From Labyrinthula sp. Ha (taxonomy: Eukaryota; Sar; Bigyra; Labyrinthulida; Labyrinthulaceae): DNA of 64,000 nucleotides. Below the pieces are notes generated by a model, which saw only the letters and a program-made list of their open reading frames with translations, did no database searches and had not been told where the DNA came from. The stretch covers positions 682,001 to 746,000 of the forward strand of contig JAALGZ010000008.1 of NCBI GenBank assembly GCA_015227615.1, in the 5' to 3' direction. The translations under genes and the position numbers were made by a program. Positions 40,329 to 52,833 of this stretch are shown here, in pieces (position 1 is the first letter of the stretch; each line of letters opens with the position of its first letter).

Positions 40329-42899
40329 TAATACTACCTATCATTTTACTCCTTAGATAGTTTAGCTCTCATTAGACTCTGTGGTCGAATTAGCAACTAC
40401 CTGGTTATATTTCAAGTTCATTAATCTCATAGAAAAATCAGAATTAATCATATTCTCTTTAATTCCGTTCAACACTAACACCGTAAAAGTACCATTCATA
40501 TTTTTAATCCAGTTGCTTAAATCTTTTTTTAATTTTTTATTGTTAACATGCTGTAATCTAGAATGTGCTTAAAATATTTTTAACTTCAGTTTCTGAACTC
40601 TAATATTTTCCAAACAGTTCACAAGAATGTGCAAACTAAGGAATATAATGCATCATCTAAAATTTTCCCAAAGGAGCCTTTTCGACAATGTAAAGGTATT
40701 GTTGCATGTTAATTTCATAAAGAGCTCAGGAGCAAATTAAAAACGTCTTATTGTAGTCAGGTTGCAAGTTTAGACATACATTCAACAATTAAAAAAAAGT
40801 CCCAGAATAAAAGGTCCCTTCAAACTTAGAGTACCCAAGCGAATGACCTATGTTCCTACGTTTGATGGTTTTCGCAATATCTAACTCTCTTTCAAAAACC
40901 ATAACAACATCACCATAGAGGTTTTATTATTCACACAAGTTTCTGGCTTCACGCTGTTTTGTTTTGTTTGGACTTAGAAAAGTACAGCACCGCATCAGAG
41001 TCTTTAAATTGTATCCAAGCTATAATATAATTGTATACAACAAAATGTTATGGACGCTGCTTCCTGTGCTCTTATCAGCTATAATCGTAAAAGTTGAAAA
41101 GCTAGTAACTATTCAATATTTTTTGTACAAATAATTTTTGTGGGTCAGCTAAATTCTATCTCCAATATGAGTTGCGTAATAAAGTATGTGATTTAGTTTT
41201 AACAAGTGTAATATTGTAAACTAACCTCCGTAAAATAACTATGTTTAAATTAGCTGACTCAAGAATGATTTATTTATATCTTGAACATATTCTGATGTCT
41301 CTTAGCTGCCCAATAATGCAACTAATGAAATCTTCAGCTATTGCGTTGTAAATCACATGTGAACTTGTCATGAAAACTTCCTTAAAAAGTAGCTTATTGA
41401 AACGGTGTGAAGACTTCTGGCGTTTTTTCTCTTATGTGGTTCCACGCTTGACTCTTCTGCTGTCCTGCGAGGTGCAAAAGGGTAGTATCTAATAAATCTG
41501 AAGTGAATGAAGTAATAAAATTTTCAGTGTGCAATTAAGCTTTGGAGTAAGACTAGCTCAGACTCATATTTGGATTGAGGTCCTTTCCATCCAACATGTA
41601 GCTAACAAAACCTACAACAGGTGCAACGAAGATTCGACTCATCATCCGAAAACTTTGTTTTCTTTCAAATATAGTAAAGTTATTTATTTAAATTAGAAAA
41701 GGTTTTATACCTTGTCATATATGTTTTTATAGAGTTACTTGACCCTTTTTGTTTGTAATAAGCCAAATATCAACTTGAGATGTTGTACATATCTCTGTGG
41801 TTATTCAACTGGTTATCAGTGTGAGTCTTTAAGTCACATAGCCTATTTAAACCCGCTTGAAAGAGCTCCAGTAGATCTTGATAGTTAGCATTACTTGTAT
41901 ATGTTCTCAGGTACAGGTTTATGATGTTCTTTATTTGCTCTTATCTCGACAATATTAGTGATTATGGTTGTTTTCGTGCACTTCTACTGCTTCAGTTGTT
42001 AGCGCTTTAATTTCCAAAAATACACATACAAAAGATTCCACTTACAGGCTTACTAATATTTCAATTCCTAAGATATTAATTGTCATTATGAAACTTCACA
42101 TATCCGTGTATGTGGGTATGAAGATTTGTCGTTTGCGTAGGAAACCTTTTGGCTGTAATTAGTACGTTATATAAGCTAACTGTTATACTCCATAAACCGC
42201 TCCTAGAAATAAAAAAAATATTTAAGGTCGTGTTTCAAAGTTTAAAAGAGAGTTAGATTCTACACGATGGAAAATTAGTTGTTCAGGTAGTTAGTGTAAC
42301 TTGTAATACAAATTTCTCAGAGCTTATTTCTCTTTGGGCTACGGTGTGGGTACTTTATCCCATCAGCTATTTTGACTCTTGGAAAAGATTTTGTTTGAAG
42401 CTACGGTTAGGAAGAAGATATTTCTTGTATAATTTATAATTTTAGTAGTTTTATTAAAATCCCTTGAAAAAATACAGCTTATGTGCTACCCTAAATATGG
42501 TAGCAACCTGAAAACTGCACATGAAGAGTTTTTTATCTGGACCCTTCCTAGCTTCTATTGTGGAACTGTATGGCTAATATGTTACTTTTCCCCCTTTTAA
42601 CTCGGCTTCTTCGCAGCGTTTCTATCGGTCATTGCACTTTCTGTTAACATATACTATTCTTTTTTGCTTTAAATTTTTTATTTCCTCAATTTTTTTCATG
42701 TTGAAGTCTCCTACATTAATCAAATGGTTTTCTTGAACATAATCTTGGTGATAGCGTTTGTGTATGCATCCATGTTATTTTTATCTCCTAGTATGTATAA
42801 TATTCTTCAAACACTTTTCTTTATTTCATAACATAATTTAGAAGATTCCATGTCAATTTATCAACTTCTTCTACTGGAGTTCTAACCTACCAACTGAAC

Positions 42900-45350
42900 T
42901 AAGCTGTTATTTTCAGATAGTATATGAGTTTTGCCGGCTTATATTTTGAAAAGATATGATTGTGATCATCTATTTAGAGTTTAAAAAACATCTTAAAATC
43001 CCTTTACCTCATATTCTGCTGTTGATTATCCACCCAGGTCTTTTTTATCCATAATACCAGGATCCAATTAATGTAAAACCTACTATAATCAATTGATGCC
43101 ACGATGGCAGGTATATTTTTTAGTCTTCTTCACATCAAATATTTAACATTTTCTTTATTAAATCTCTTAAATAGTTTGCGAATGTCTCTTTGCTGTAGAA
43201 TTCGTTATGGTACTCTTGTGGCTCTATTTTTTACCCCTGGGGGCTTTCAATTACCGACAATTGGTTCATCACCCATAAAATATTGGGAGACAGGTTATAG
43301 CCCATAATAATAAGGGCCCAATTATTAACTGGCTCCACTACGGGTTTATTTTCAAGTGTATGGATTAATAATCTGCACTTGATAATTATCTTATTTTGAA
43401 TATGTTGAACTCTTTCACTTCTTATGTTGTTGACTTTGCTTCTATAAAACTCTGTTTCTATAATAAAATATAACCAGGTGTCTTCTTAATCCCGATTTCC
43501 AATATTCTTTTGAAAATTGGGTTGTACTCGTTATGAAAAATCCCATTGAACTGACCCGATATCATATTTTTGTTTTCTTATACTTATAATATAAATTTAA
43601 GACCCCTAAATAACGAGAAATACATTTCGTGATCAAGGAGTAGCTGATACCCGGTCATCTAAACTCGATACCGTGTGAAACCTTGATTTCTCAGATGGAA
43701 ATTCGAAAGTTTGCACCAGTATCTTGTTGTTACTTTCAAAATATATTTGAATTTGCAGCTCTGTCAGTGTAAATTTGGAAGATGGTCACATTATTGAGGA
43801 GGAACAGAGTATTTCCTTCTTTTCTCACTTATACTTTGGATTCGCTTTTGATAGGTCAAATTAGATTTCATTTAGCTTATCTTGTGACAATATTGTAAAT
43901 AAATCCTACCGTATTTAAGCTTGCAACTGGTAAATAGATTCGTTGTAAAATGTTTTTCAACTTTCTATTAGCTACAATGCGAACCTTGTATATATATTGT
44001 TCTTGGCATTTACGGGCTTCAGAGTAAAGATCTCCATTTGTTTCAACATTTTGGTTTTCTTCTTGAGCTTCCCATAGAAAAGTTTTAAAGAAAAACCCAT
44101 GGGTTCTAGTGTATTTAGTTGTTTATCATAATTATAGTAACATAATTATTTACTTGTATACTTTTTTATTTTTAAATAACTTCTATAAAATGTGCGCTAT
44201 TTAAAAAAGAAATATCTGCAGTATAGCCTATAGAGAGGAGCCTTAATCTTGTATGAATAATTTTACATTATTATGCTTTGTTTTGTATATGTTAGCGTAT
44301 TTTGTCTTTTCCGTTTCAGTGTAACCAGCAAGTAGGGACCTAATCGCTCGCTTTATTTCACGAATTCTGAAACCAAGTTTGAATGTCAAGTGTATGTTCG
44401 TTTATATAAATCATATATAGCTGTTTTCTCAAGGAACAAACACCTATAAGAATTACCTTTTTCTTTTTTAAGTTTTATGTAATTGTATGTTACACAGATT
44501 TTACCGAAATCTAAACTTGTGTTCCGCTTCTGGAGATAAAAGAAAATCTGACCTCATGCTATCTAAGCTTGAGGATAATATTCTCATCAAATGCGAGCAA
44601 AAGCCTTAGTTAATACGTTTTTTGCGAAAGAAATATATTGAAGACTTGATTTTTTTTTCAATTGCAACGTTTTTCCTGATAAAAGTAGCGTGCTGTGTTG
44701 GATATACTCAATAATTCAAAGTAATGTGTTTTAATTTTGTATAAGTAAAGGTTATATTATTCTTAGATTTACACGTTCTGCTATGCCATTGGTTTTAATA
44801 GCTATGTTTTCCAGAAGGAAATGTAATTAGTTGCCTACTGAAATAACATATTGTTGTTATATAATTGAAATAAAATAATTCATCCATATGTATTTCTTTT
44901 ATCTTATATTCACATAATCTGTGGATCTAATTGAGTTATAATTTGATGCTTAGAAATAAAATCCTTTGTTGTAAAGCTTTATATGTATTATTATTTTGAA
45001 ACTTGTGAGCTACTGTATGAAAGGAATTAAACCAGGCCTTTTCTCAAACTTCTCACTTTAGGATGTCAAGCTACTGCCTTTGCACAGGCTTTGATCCTTT
45101 ATATATCTTGTTTTAGGAACATTATTGCTCTTTTGTTTTTTCACAAATGCTTCATTTCATTATTTTTTAAAGATTGACTTTGATATTGTGAAACATTAGC
45201 ATATTTGTTGACATATGCTGAAGCGTGTCTAAATACTGTAAATTATTGTTTAATATCATTAACCATGCATAATTGTTTATTATTTACGAACTTTGTAGAT
45301 ATATTGAATATCTTTTCGTTTCCTTCTTTTCCAGCATTAAAAGTTTTTTC
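42900..45350 (-). mobile_element. Fossil Ty1/copia-type LTR retrotransposon, minus strand
   Basis: Pol-region traces run in copia order when read on the minus strand: gag-pre-integrase-like (about 45200-45235), a zinc-binding-like patch (about 45080-45120), integrase (about 44755-44950, including a piece like the family's NGVAER signature), the start of reverse transcriptase (about 43890-44010) and a faint RNase H-like piece (about 43010-43060). Integrase before reverse transcriptase identifies Ty1/copia rather than Ty3. No long terminal repeats were recognised, so the true ends are unknown; gag may reach towards 46.5 kb. It is broken in very many places and looks ancient. Confidence 0.55.
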
Positions 45351-48300
45351 CTCCGTTTAAAAATAAAATATCACCGTCTTCAGCTTTTCTCATTTACTCT
45401 CTATTATCCTTTGACATCTTGCTAAGAATAAGCGTGTGTCCGGCATTTTGTCACATCAAACAGAGTAGTACAACTGGTTTATATTTTAGCTTGAACTATG
45501 CTATACCCTATAATAATAAAGTGGGTACTGCAACATTGATCTGATCTTCGTGAAGCTGTTTTTTGGTATGCATATTTTATATACCTTGATGGTAGCATGT
45601 GACTAGTTACTTCATGTTAAACGATAAATTCTATTTTCAAACCAGCACTTCCTTTGAATTTATTCCTTTTCCTCGACTATAGATGTTTCTTCACCATAAA
45701 CCATCTCAGCTTCTCTATTTAAATGTTCTTCTGCCGTTGTTTGAGCTTAAATATTTTATAATGTTTCTTCTGTTTGTTAATATTGTTCTCCTTAGTTTGT
45801 AGTGTGTTTCTATTTCTATTAGATATAGACACAAAATATTAATGTAATTTAAATAATATATACGAAAATTTTTGGGAAATAAACCTTTTGATGATTTTGT
45901 CTGTGATACAGCATTTTGTAATTTTATTCTTGGATCTTAGTTAATACCTAGATGTATTTTTTCTTGGATCAATTGTGCGTATTCTTACTTATTTCTTAGT
46001 AAATAAATGCAAAAACTTAAGTACCATGAAATTTTTTGTTTATGTTAAATTTAGAAAAAATTGTTGTTTAACCTAACGCACTTGGTCGTTATGTATTACT
46101 TTGAGAATACGTTTTACTCTATGATATTCATTGATACTTCCAGTTATATAAAGGTAAAATTTTGTGTTTAACTTAATGTTATTAACCCCCTTCAGTATGG
46201 TTTGAAATGTAGAACTATACAACTTATTCCAAAAAATTCTCTCTCAGCTGTGCAATTGATATAATTCATACCTCTTATTTTTTCTGACAATTTTTTTGGA
46301 ACCTTGAGGCCAGATGTCGGTCCCTATTACTTTCTCTGAAATCCCACAATAATTTGTTCATACTGTAGTGGTTTATATCATATGTTGAAATATTTCCCCT
46401 GTTTATGTAAATTTCATATTGTTTCTCATTTTAGCAAACCCCAACCAATCACTTCTGTGAAAAAAAATTCTTATAATTGTTATCATATTATTGTACAGCT
46501 ACAGAGAATATAAGTTGCAATTGCTATTCTTAGTCATCTTCCTAAGTTTGAGTATTTATTTCGATTTGTTAACTCTATGATCGCCAACTTAAGTATCTAT
46601 ATATAAAGGGGTAAATCTAGTTTAGTCAATATTATAATATTTTTTCTAAGAGGATCAGAGAGCATAAAGCTCATTAAATATAGATAATGTGTTACTAACA
46701 TCAGGATCTTAAGCCAAAAACTTTATTGAGGATTATATATTAAATTACCGAGCTATTAACGTTTCAAGCTTAAAAGAATCAATTTGTTTTTTATATTTGT
46801 TGAGGTATTGAGGCAGCAGTGACTCGATTTCTAACAAGTAAATTGGTTAATTTACTCTCCATGTTTATGTTTTGTACATAGCAATGAGGGAAAATTCTCC
46901 TTAAATCCTTTAATATAATATTCTATGCGTGAGCCCAACTACTAAGTATTGTAGTTGAGAGGGACGTGGAAAGATTTTACGCCAAGTTTATGTTTAGTGC
47001 AATTATTACTTACCCACATCAAACAAGAAAAAAGTAAACAGTGGATTGGCTACATGAGCAGGTATGAAAATGAGTTATTTAGAAAATATCTTTTGAACCG
47101 TTTCAAAGAAATTTTTATGAAAGGGAAGCGAAGAATTGGAAATACAAAAGGCTCAAGGGTGTCAATTTTTGTTAAAATTGAGTTGAAACTAGTTTGTAAT
47201 AGCAAGATCAAAAGGTTGTGCTAATAAAAATTTAGTTTACAGTTCTATCAGGAAAATAAAAATAAGCCGAAACTTTAGCTTTGACTAATAACTGAATACT
47301 TACGTGTACTTTTTTCATATAATTTCTTAACCTAAATCCTTGATATCTGGTTACTGGAATGTTCCTCGAAACATTTTTCTTAGAATATAACTTAGCATTT
47401 TTTGCGTATTTAAAGACCAAATTATAGTTCTATCAAACCAACTAATATACTTGTTCCGAGAACTACGTTGAGTTAGAGGCAACCGGGGTGAAATAAAGTA
47501 GTCAGCACATGACAGACACCTAGCACAAATTAATTATATTATCACAATTCATTTAAGGTTGTATTTTTGTTTTTTTTACATTCTTCGTAAAGGTAAGAAA
47601 AAGAATACCTCAGCTTAAATCGCAGTTTCGAAAACATAACCCGTGTAACTGGTACCATTTTAGTTTATTCAAAGCAACTTATCCAGCACCTTTTCATACT
47701 ATTTGAGTTTTTAGAGGCCTTTACTGTACCAGTTTAGGTACTAACTATCTAATCCCTAATACAGAGCTCACTTTGTATTGTCATTTCGCTTCATTTTTTG
47801 AGTGAATGTAGATATTCGACACTGATTACAGTTTCTTGCGAAATAAGCAGAAATGGGCAACATCCCTAAATTACTTGAAGACATGGGTATACTTTCTCCC
47901 AAAATAAATGGTTCATGAGGTTGACTTCTGTGGAAACAGAATTTAATTTCCTATTTAACTTTTTTAAATCAAGAATACTTGCATAGCACGGCCACAGTTG
48001 CATAGAAGGTGCAATACGTTATGGAAAAGTTAAAATATTGTTCAGTAGTCTTTTTCAATACCTTACTAACTTTCCCGCCTGCTGTACTTGGTACCATTAA
48101 ATCGCCATTAAGGTTAGGCTTACAGAGCTCCTGTTTAAAACGTACCTTATTACACAAAACTAGCTGTTAACTTTGGGTGTTTTACTTTTCAAAAGTGTAC
48201 AATACGTATACCACACCATACTGCGAGTTTCTTGCCTTCTGACATATTTCATATGAAGAACCTATCTAATTGTCTAATTTAAGTGGTACCTAGCCTTACT

Positions 48301-50540
48301 TTATTCAAGAAATACAGGCTCAGGTCAATGCAAATTAGTAGTTATAAGTTGAGACTTCCAGTTCACTCCGTGTATATTATTGTTAATGCCGGTTAGTTCT
48401 CTACTTACACTAAAGGGAAAATGTACACTAATTTACTGTAGCAGTATGAAAAAAGGTTTTGAATTGTTGGACAACCTAGTAGATTTATGCAAAATTGATG
48501 TGTAGGAACATTTGTATAATGATCCTTTCTAAGTTTATACTTTCCTTCTAGAAAAAATGTAATAGTTTCTGTTGCGTTAATTCCACCACATTATTCAAAA
48601 ACATTGTTCATTATTTTTTAATGCGACATTTGGGTCTCTATATCTGTTACTGTTCTGGGTGTCAGGTAACAATGGAAAGCCTACTAGCATAAATGTACTT
48701 TAAAACCAATTTGCTCTTTGCAGAAATCCGCTAGATTGAAATAAACACGCACTAATCTGCATCACATTGCATTGGCTACGTCAGAAGTAACCGGAGTACT
48801 GATTTTTGATCGAGTGTACTGTAGGTTTTGCCCACAGAATGAGATGCTTCTGCGTACCAACCCCTACGTAATGAGCTAAGCGCGATGCAAAAGATATCTC
48901 ATTTCGGTGCTTCGATGGAGCTAAGTTAAAACTCCACAGGAAAAATCCATACATTTTAGTGGGTTATTATCAGCGGGACAATTTGATAATTAGGCGATAC
49001 TCCTGGATCGCTTCCTTTCGTGAGAAGATGGTAATAGAACACTAATATGCTTGACCATAATAATGCACAGAAACAAAGCTTCGGCTCATATTTATGTTTG
49101 TATGAGTTTAGACCGAATGAACACAATGAAATCCTGAACTTCTCCATTCGGTGTCCATGGAGTTGTCAGATTCCTTTAGCTAATGTGGAGGTTTGCATGA
49201 TAGCAGCTATTTGCTATGTTTCACAGGATTCGTACTGGGTAAAAAAATATTTTTTTTTACCTAATTCGACTCTAATAGCACTTTTCGTGGATGCGCAAAC
49301 ATAAGAGAGTTCATTGTTAAATCTATCTGTTCCAAACAGAAAAAAATCATAATTTCATACTTTCATAGAGATTTTGACACGATGACGATCCTGACATATA
49401 TTCATAGTTACACATAATGTAAAATCAATATTACAATCAACTTCAATCGTAAGAAATTCATGTTTTTTTTTAACACTCGTCCTGTAAAAACTCAAAATCG
49501 ATATTCATCCTCTAGAAACTCTGATTCCACCAATCAGATCCCATGATTCAGCCAAAACGAATCCAAAACCCTTAGTTTTCTTTGAACTCGAACGTTGTGT
49601 TTTTGCTGGTGGAGGATGAATTTGAGTCGAATACTAACTTATGTGATTAATTCCGATCTGTCACTATAATGATCTGGGAAATTATGTGAATGACTCCGGT
49701 TTAAGATTAAAGAATTTATCTCTAAAACTTTGGACCATATTAACAGATTGTCACGCCATTATTTTTGGAAGTTGTCTTGGGGTAGTTTCAGTCCATCACC
49801 ACATAAGGCCGATCCATGAAAGGCAAGAAACCCTTATACATATCTCGTGTCAGTGTTTTCGTACTGACTCGGATACTGACGCAAACTCATTCGGTAAACA
49901 AAATTTACATTGACTTCGATCGTATATACCTATTAAGAAAACTGAATGAAAATCTTTATGGGTGTCTCGGCAGCAGAGAAATAAGTGTTTTTTTCTTCTA
50001 GTGAAATCATCAATAACAGTGTCACATTACCACAGATAATTTGAACAAGAAAAGAAGGGAAACCAAGAAGAAAGAGTGTGTCAAAATTGTAACTCAGAAG
50101 TGTTTATTTTATGAGGAATAACTTGGGATGTTTCACGTAAACTTAATATATTTGACCTTAGCATATAAGTATATACTATTTGTGTAGGAAAGTTAGAGTA
50201 TTTATTATAGATGTGTATTTTACAATATGACATTACTATACTTAGAGAGAGATATATATACACCAACTAAAATATAAACTATAACGAAGTTATTTACATT
50301 TCTCCAAGCGCTTAAAAAGAATACTTATTATTTACGGATCCCATATATTTACTTACTGCTGTAGCTGTTTTGGACTGACGAGTTTGGAAATCGCTGCAAT
50401 TTATACACGTTAACTTACATTTATATTTACAAACAAGGCTATACCAGGAAATTTCTAGATCATTTTTACACGGCACTAGTGAAAACTCTGAGTAAGTTAT
50501 AAAATAGATCAACAGCATCCCCTAAAATTAGAGAAAACAT
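45351..50540. other. Gene desert, second part
   Basis: 5.2 kb without a supported gene. The part nearest 45351 may still belong to the copia fossil. From about 47 kb to 50.5 kb I see only AT-rich sequence with scattered short frames and no repeat arms, tRNA-like box or domain. The ~20 bp before 50541 is the leader of TMEM18. Confidence 0.45.
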
Positions 50541-50978
50541 ATGTACGAGGAAATACTCAGAAACCTAGGAAGTAGCAATTCTATTGAGCTTGCCACATTT
50601 TCAACTTCAGAAAACCTCCAAGCCTTTTTCCACGCAATAAACTGGAAAGAGGACAAGTGGGTTACCTATATCGTCCTTGTTCAACTTTCCCTTTTCGTTA
50701 TTGCCACTAAACTTTCAGATGAAAAGAAAATGGCAGCTTTTTTCTTGGTTTCCTGTCCTCTGATATATTTCTCCCAAAGATTAAACCAAATAGGACAACT
50801 CACCTGGCAAAGTTTCTCCACCCAAAATTATTTTGATAACAACGGTGTTTTCATCAGCTTATTTATATCTGCTCCATTGCTATTTGATCTTACGCTCATT
50901 CTAGTTAAAGTTCTTCGCTTAAATTATAATCTTCTTGTAACCAGTACCAAAAAAAAAATTAAACGGAAAGCGAAATGA
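50541..50978 (+). CDS. TMEM18: TMEM18-like inner nuclear membrane protein
   Basis: 145 aa, single exon, the usual family length. Three membrane segments are visible (~42-58, ~64-80, ~103-123). The diagnostic block NYFDNNGVFISLFISAPLLFD matches the TMEM18 signature (YFDSRGMFISLVFSAPLL in human). The C-terminus is the expected basic tail (TKKKIKRKAK) that in animals binds DNA and holds the protein at the nuclear envelope. The molecular role is poorly defined even in animals. It converges on the thioredoxin-like gene with 11 bp between stops. Confidence 0.9.
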   Translation: MYEEILRNLGSSNSIELATFSTSENLQAFFHAINWKEDKWVTYIVLVQLSLFVIATKLSDEKKMAAFFLVSCPLIYFSQRLNQIGQLTWQSFSTQNYFDNNGVFISLFISAPLLFDLTLILVKVLRLNYNLLVTSTKKKIKRKAK

Positions 50979-50989
50979 CCGTTTAATGT

Positions 50990-51353
50990 TTAAGCAAGTT
51001 GATTCAAATTATTTTCATCAAATCTTTCGTCGAAGATAATGTCTCCATTTTCAGGATCATATTTAACATTAGTAAAAAGAGTTGGGATGGAGTTCACTTG
51101 AAGCGATGAGAATCGAAGGAAATGATCCTTCCCAGGAGTTTCTTTCCACTCTTCTCTTGTCAGGTGCACTTCAAAAATTTCTTTTGATTTATCTTGATAT
51201 AGCTTTTCTATAATTGGAAGAACCGCTTCACAATCTGGACACCATGGTTTCATTTTTCCAGAGTCACTACATAATAAAACAAAAAGGTTGGAGATACTCT
51301 TTTACCCTTGAAGAAAAGAATAGAAGATACTTTTCTTTTTCGTTTCTAATATT
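50990..51353 (-). CDS. TXNDC17: TXNDC17/TRP14-like thioredoxin-related protein (5' end unresolved)
   Basis: The last exon carries the TRP14 active site PWCPDC, then IPTLF with the cis-proline turn, as in the cytosolic thioredoxin-related protein that reduces disulfides and persulfides. An internal ATG (51253) would start just before the active site and omit the first beta strand, so it is probably not the start. Splicing a 39-nt intron (51267-51305) adds KSIFYSFLQG|DSGK, matching the family's KTIFAYFTGSKDAGGK. A further short 5' exon is needed and should lie in 51354-51560; I could not find a frame-consistent junction. The gene is divergent from the J-protein gene. Confidence 0.8.
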
Positions 51354-51560
51354 CTAAAATAAAAGAAATAATTGCATTACGGTAAAATGGTTAAGAAATT
51401 TCAAATATTTTTCTTCTTCTATCGGTTGCCCTCGCCCTTGAAGTATTTTCAAAATCATTTTTTCTTTCTCCGAAGTTTTTACTATGTAGAGTCAACGGAT
51501 AGCTTAAATAAAGTATATTAAGAACCACCCAAAATTAACCGCACACTGCAACTAGATGCA
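51354..51560. promoter_or_regulatory. Divergent promoter region, TXNDC17-like / J-protein
   Basis: The roughly 200 bp between the last recognised TXNDC17-like exon and the J-protein start must hold both promoters and the missing 5' exon of the former. It is AT-rich; no specific element is recognised. Confidence 0.4.
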
Positions 51561-52782
51561 ATGGAAGGAAAGAGGACAAGAAGAGATGGGTTATTGGCAA
51601 TTTTGTTCTTGTGTCTCTTTATTGTTCCTTGTATTGGCCAGAATCGGTATTATTATCAAAGATTCAAGGATAGGTCAAATCAATCACCCCCAGTATTTTG
51701 AATGTTTTCTTTTTATGTTTTAGTTGACTTTTGAAGATGACTTTGATTACTATGAAATACTTGACGTAAGCCCAACGGCTTCTGAAGCTGAAATAAAAAG
51801 CGCGTACAGAAAAATGGCGAAAAGGTATCATCCGGATGTGTCTGCTGGTATTTGTATGTTCTATAATTAGCGCTTAGAAAGTAATGCTGAAGAGATCTTC
51901 ATGAAAGTTTCTAAAGCAAACGAGATACTTTCAGATTCCAAATCAAGAAAAGAATATGACAACTTTAAAGAAAATCCACACAAGTTTGAAAAAAGAGAAA
52001 CCAGGCGAAGTAGAAGCTATTCTTCCAGTAATTTTTACTCGTTCAAGCGCCGCCAAGAAGAGGTGGAGAAACGTCAGCAGTTCGAGGCTTTCTTAGATGG
52101 TGTTTTGGCTGTATGCTTCACTTTTGTTTTATTTAGTATTTTCGCTATGAAATCAGGGGAAAATTTCCGAAAAAGTGAGCAAAACACTCAGAGGTCTTAT
52201 GCTCGCAGGTGTGTATTATTTGATCCTCTCATAGAGGAGGATTTTTGCCATGGAAAGTACACAGTTTTAGTGGCACTTCGCTTTGTTTCTGTGAAAAATG
52301 ATCTAGAGAGAAATAAATGGCGTAACATTTGTAAACGTCTCGTGCAGATAAAGGAGGCGTTCAGGAATGACAAAATTTTTTGCTTTAGAGAAGCCTTCTA
52401 TAATGAAGTGTTTGACGTAACGTTATCTTCTCGATTAGACCAGTATTTTAGTTTAGATGAAGATTCTTACTTTGATGTTCAAAGAGCCTTTAAAACCAAC
52501 CCAGAGGAAGAAGCGAGGCTGCGAAAATTTGATAAGAGCTATTTTGATAAACAGCTGATGTTTGTAATAGATGGAATATGGATTTTCAACATGAAAAAGT
52601 TAGTTCTAAAACAGTTTTCCTTTGCGAGCAAACCTTATCAACCAGATTTTGTTCATGATTTGTATGATGCGCTGATGAGAAAGCATCAATTAACTAGGGA
52701 GTTAAACTGCTTAGTGAACGGCCAAAGGAATGACTATAGTAAATTGGACCTTTACCATCTTCCCGAGTTAGCGTATATGTGA
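51561..52782 (+). CDS. Signal-peptide J-domain (DnaJ/Hsp40) membrane protein
   Basis: Exons 51561-51692, 51724-51847 and 51878-52782, with introns of 31 nt (51693-51723) and 30 nt (51848-51877); 386 aa. The ATG at 51561 is chosen over 51556 because its frame gives a signal peptide ([20 protein letters not shown]) and joins the J domain. The J domain (~45-115) has YYEILDVSP, the Hsp70-activating HPD at 80-82, and [13 protein letters not shown]; intron 2 lies just after HPD. One membrane segment follows ([19 protein letters not shown]). The ~200-residue C-terminal domain is not recognised. It probably recruits an Hsp70 to a secretory-pathway membrane, with the J domain lumenal if the signal is cleaved. 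This is inferred from topology. Confidence 0.85.
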
Positions 52783-52833
52783 AATTGTGTTTGCCCATGT
52801 TTTCTCTTTACCATCTTGACTTTTATATGTGAA

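Larger units (their letters stand above)
37110..42899. other. Gene desert, first part
   Basis: 5.8 kb without a supported gene. It contains two foldback repeats (about 38330-38716 and 39856-40328). A minus-strand stretch at 37460-37921 is fairly open in overlapping short frames but shows no domain I can name. The rest is AT-rich with no tandem repeat or RNA gene seen. Confidence 0.45.

Noticed and set aside
42700-42760. LINE endonuclease-like VGDFN on the minus strand
   Set aside because: No other LINE endonuclease or reverse transcriptase block flanks it; one short motif in AT-rich DNA is likely chance.
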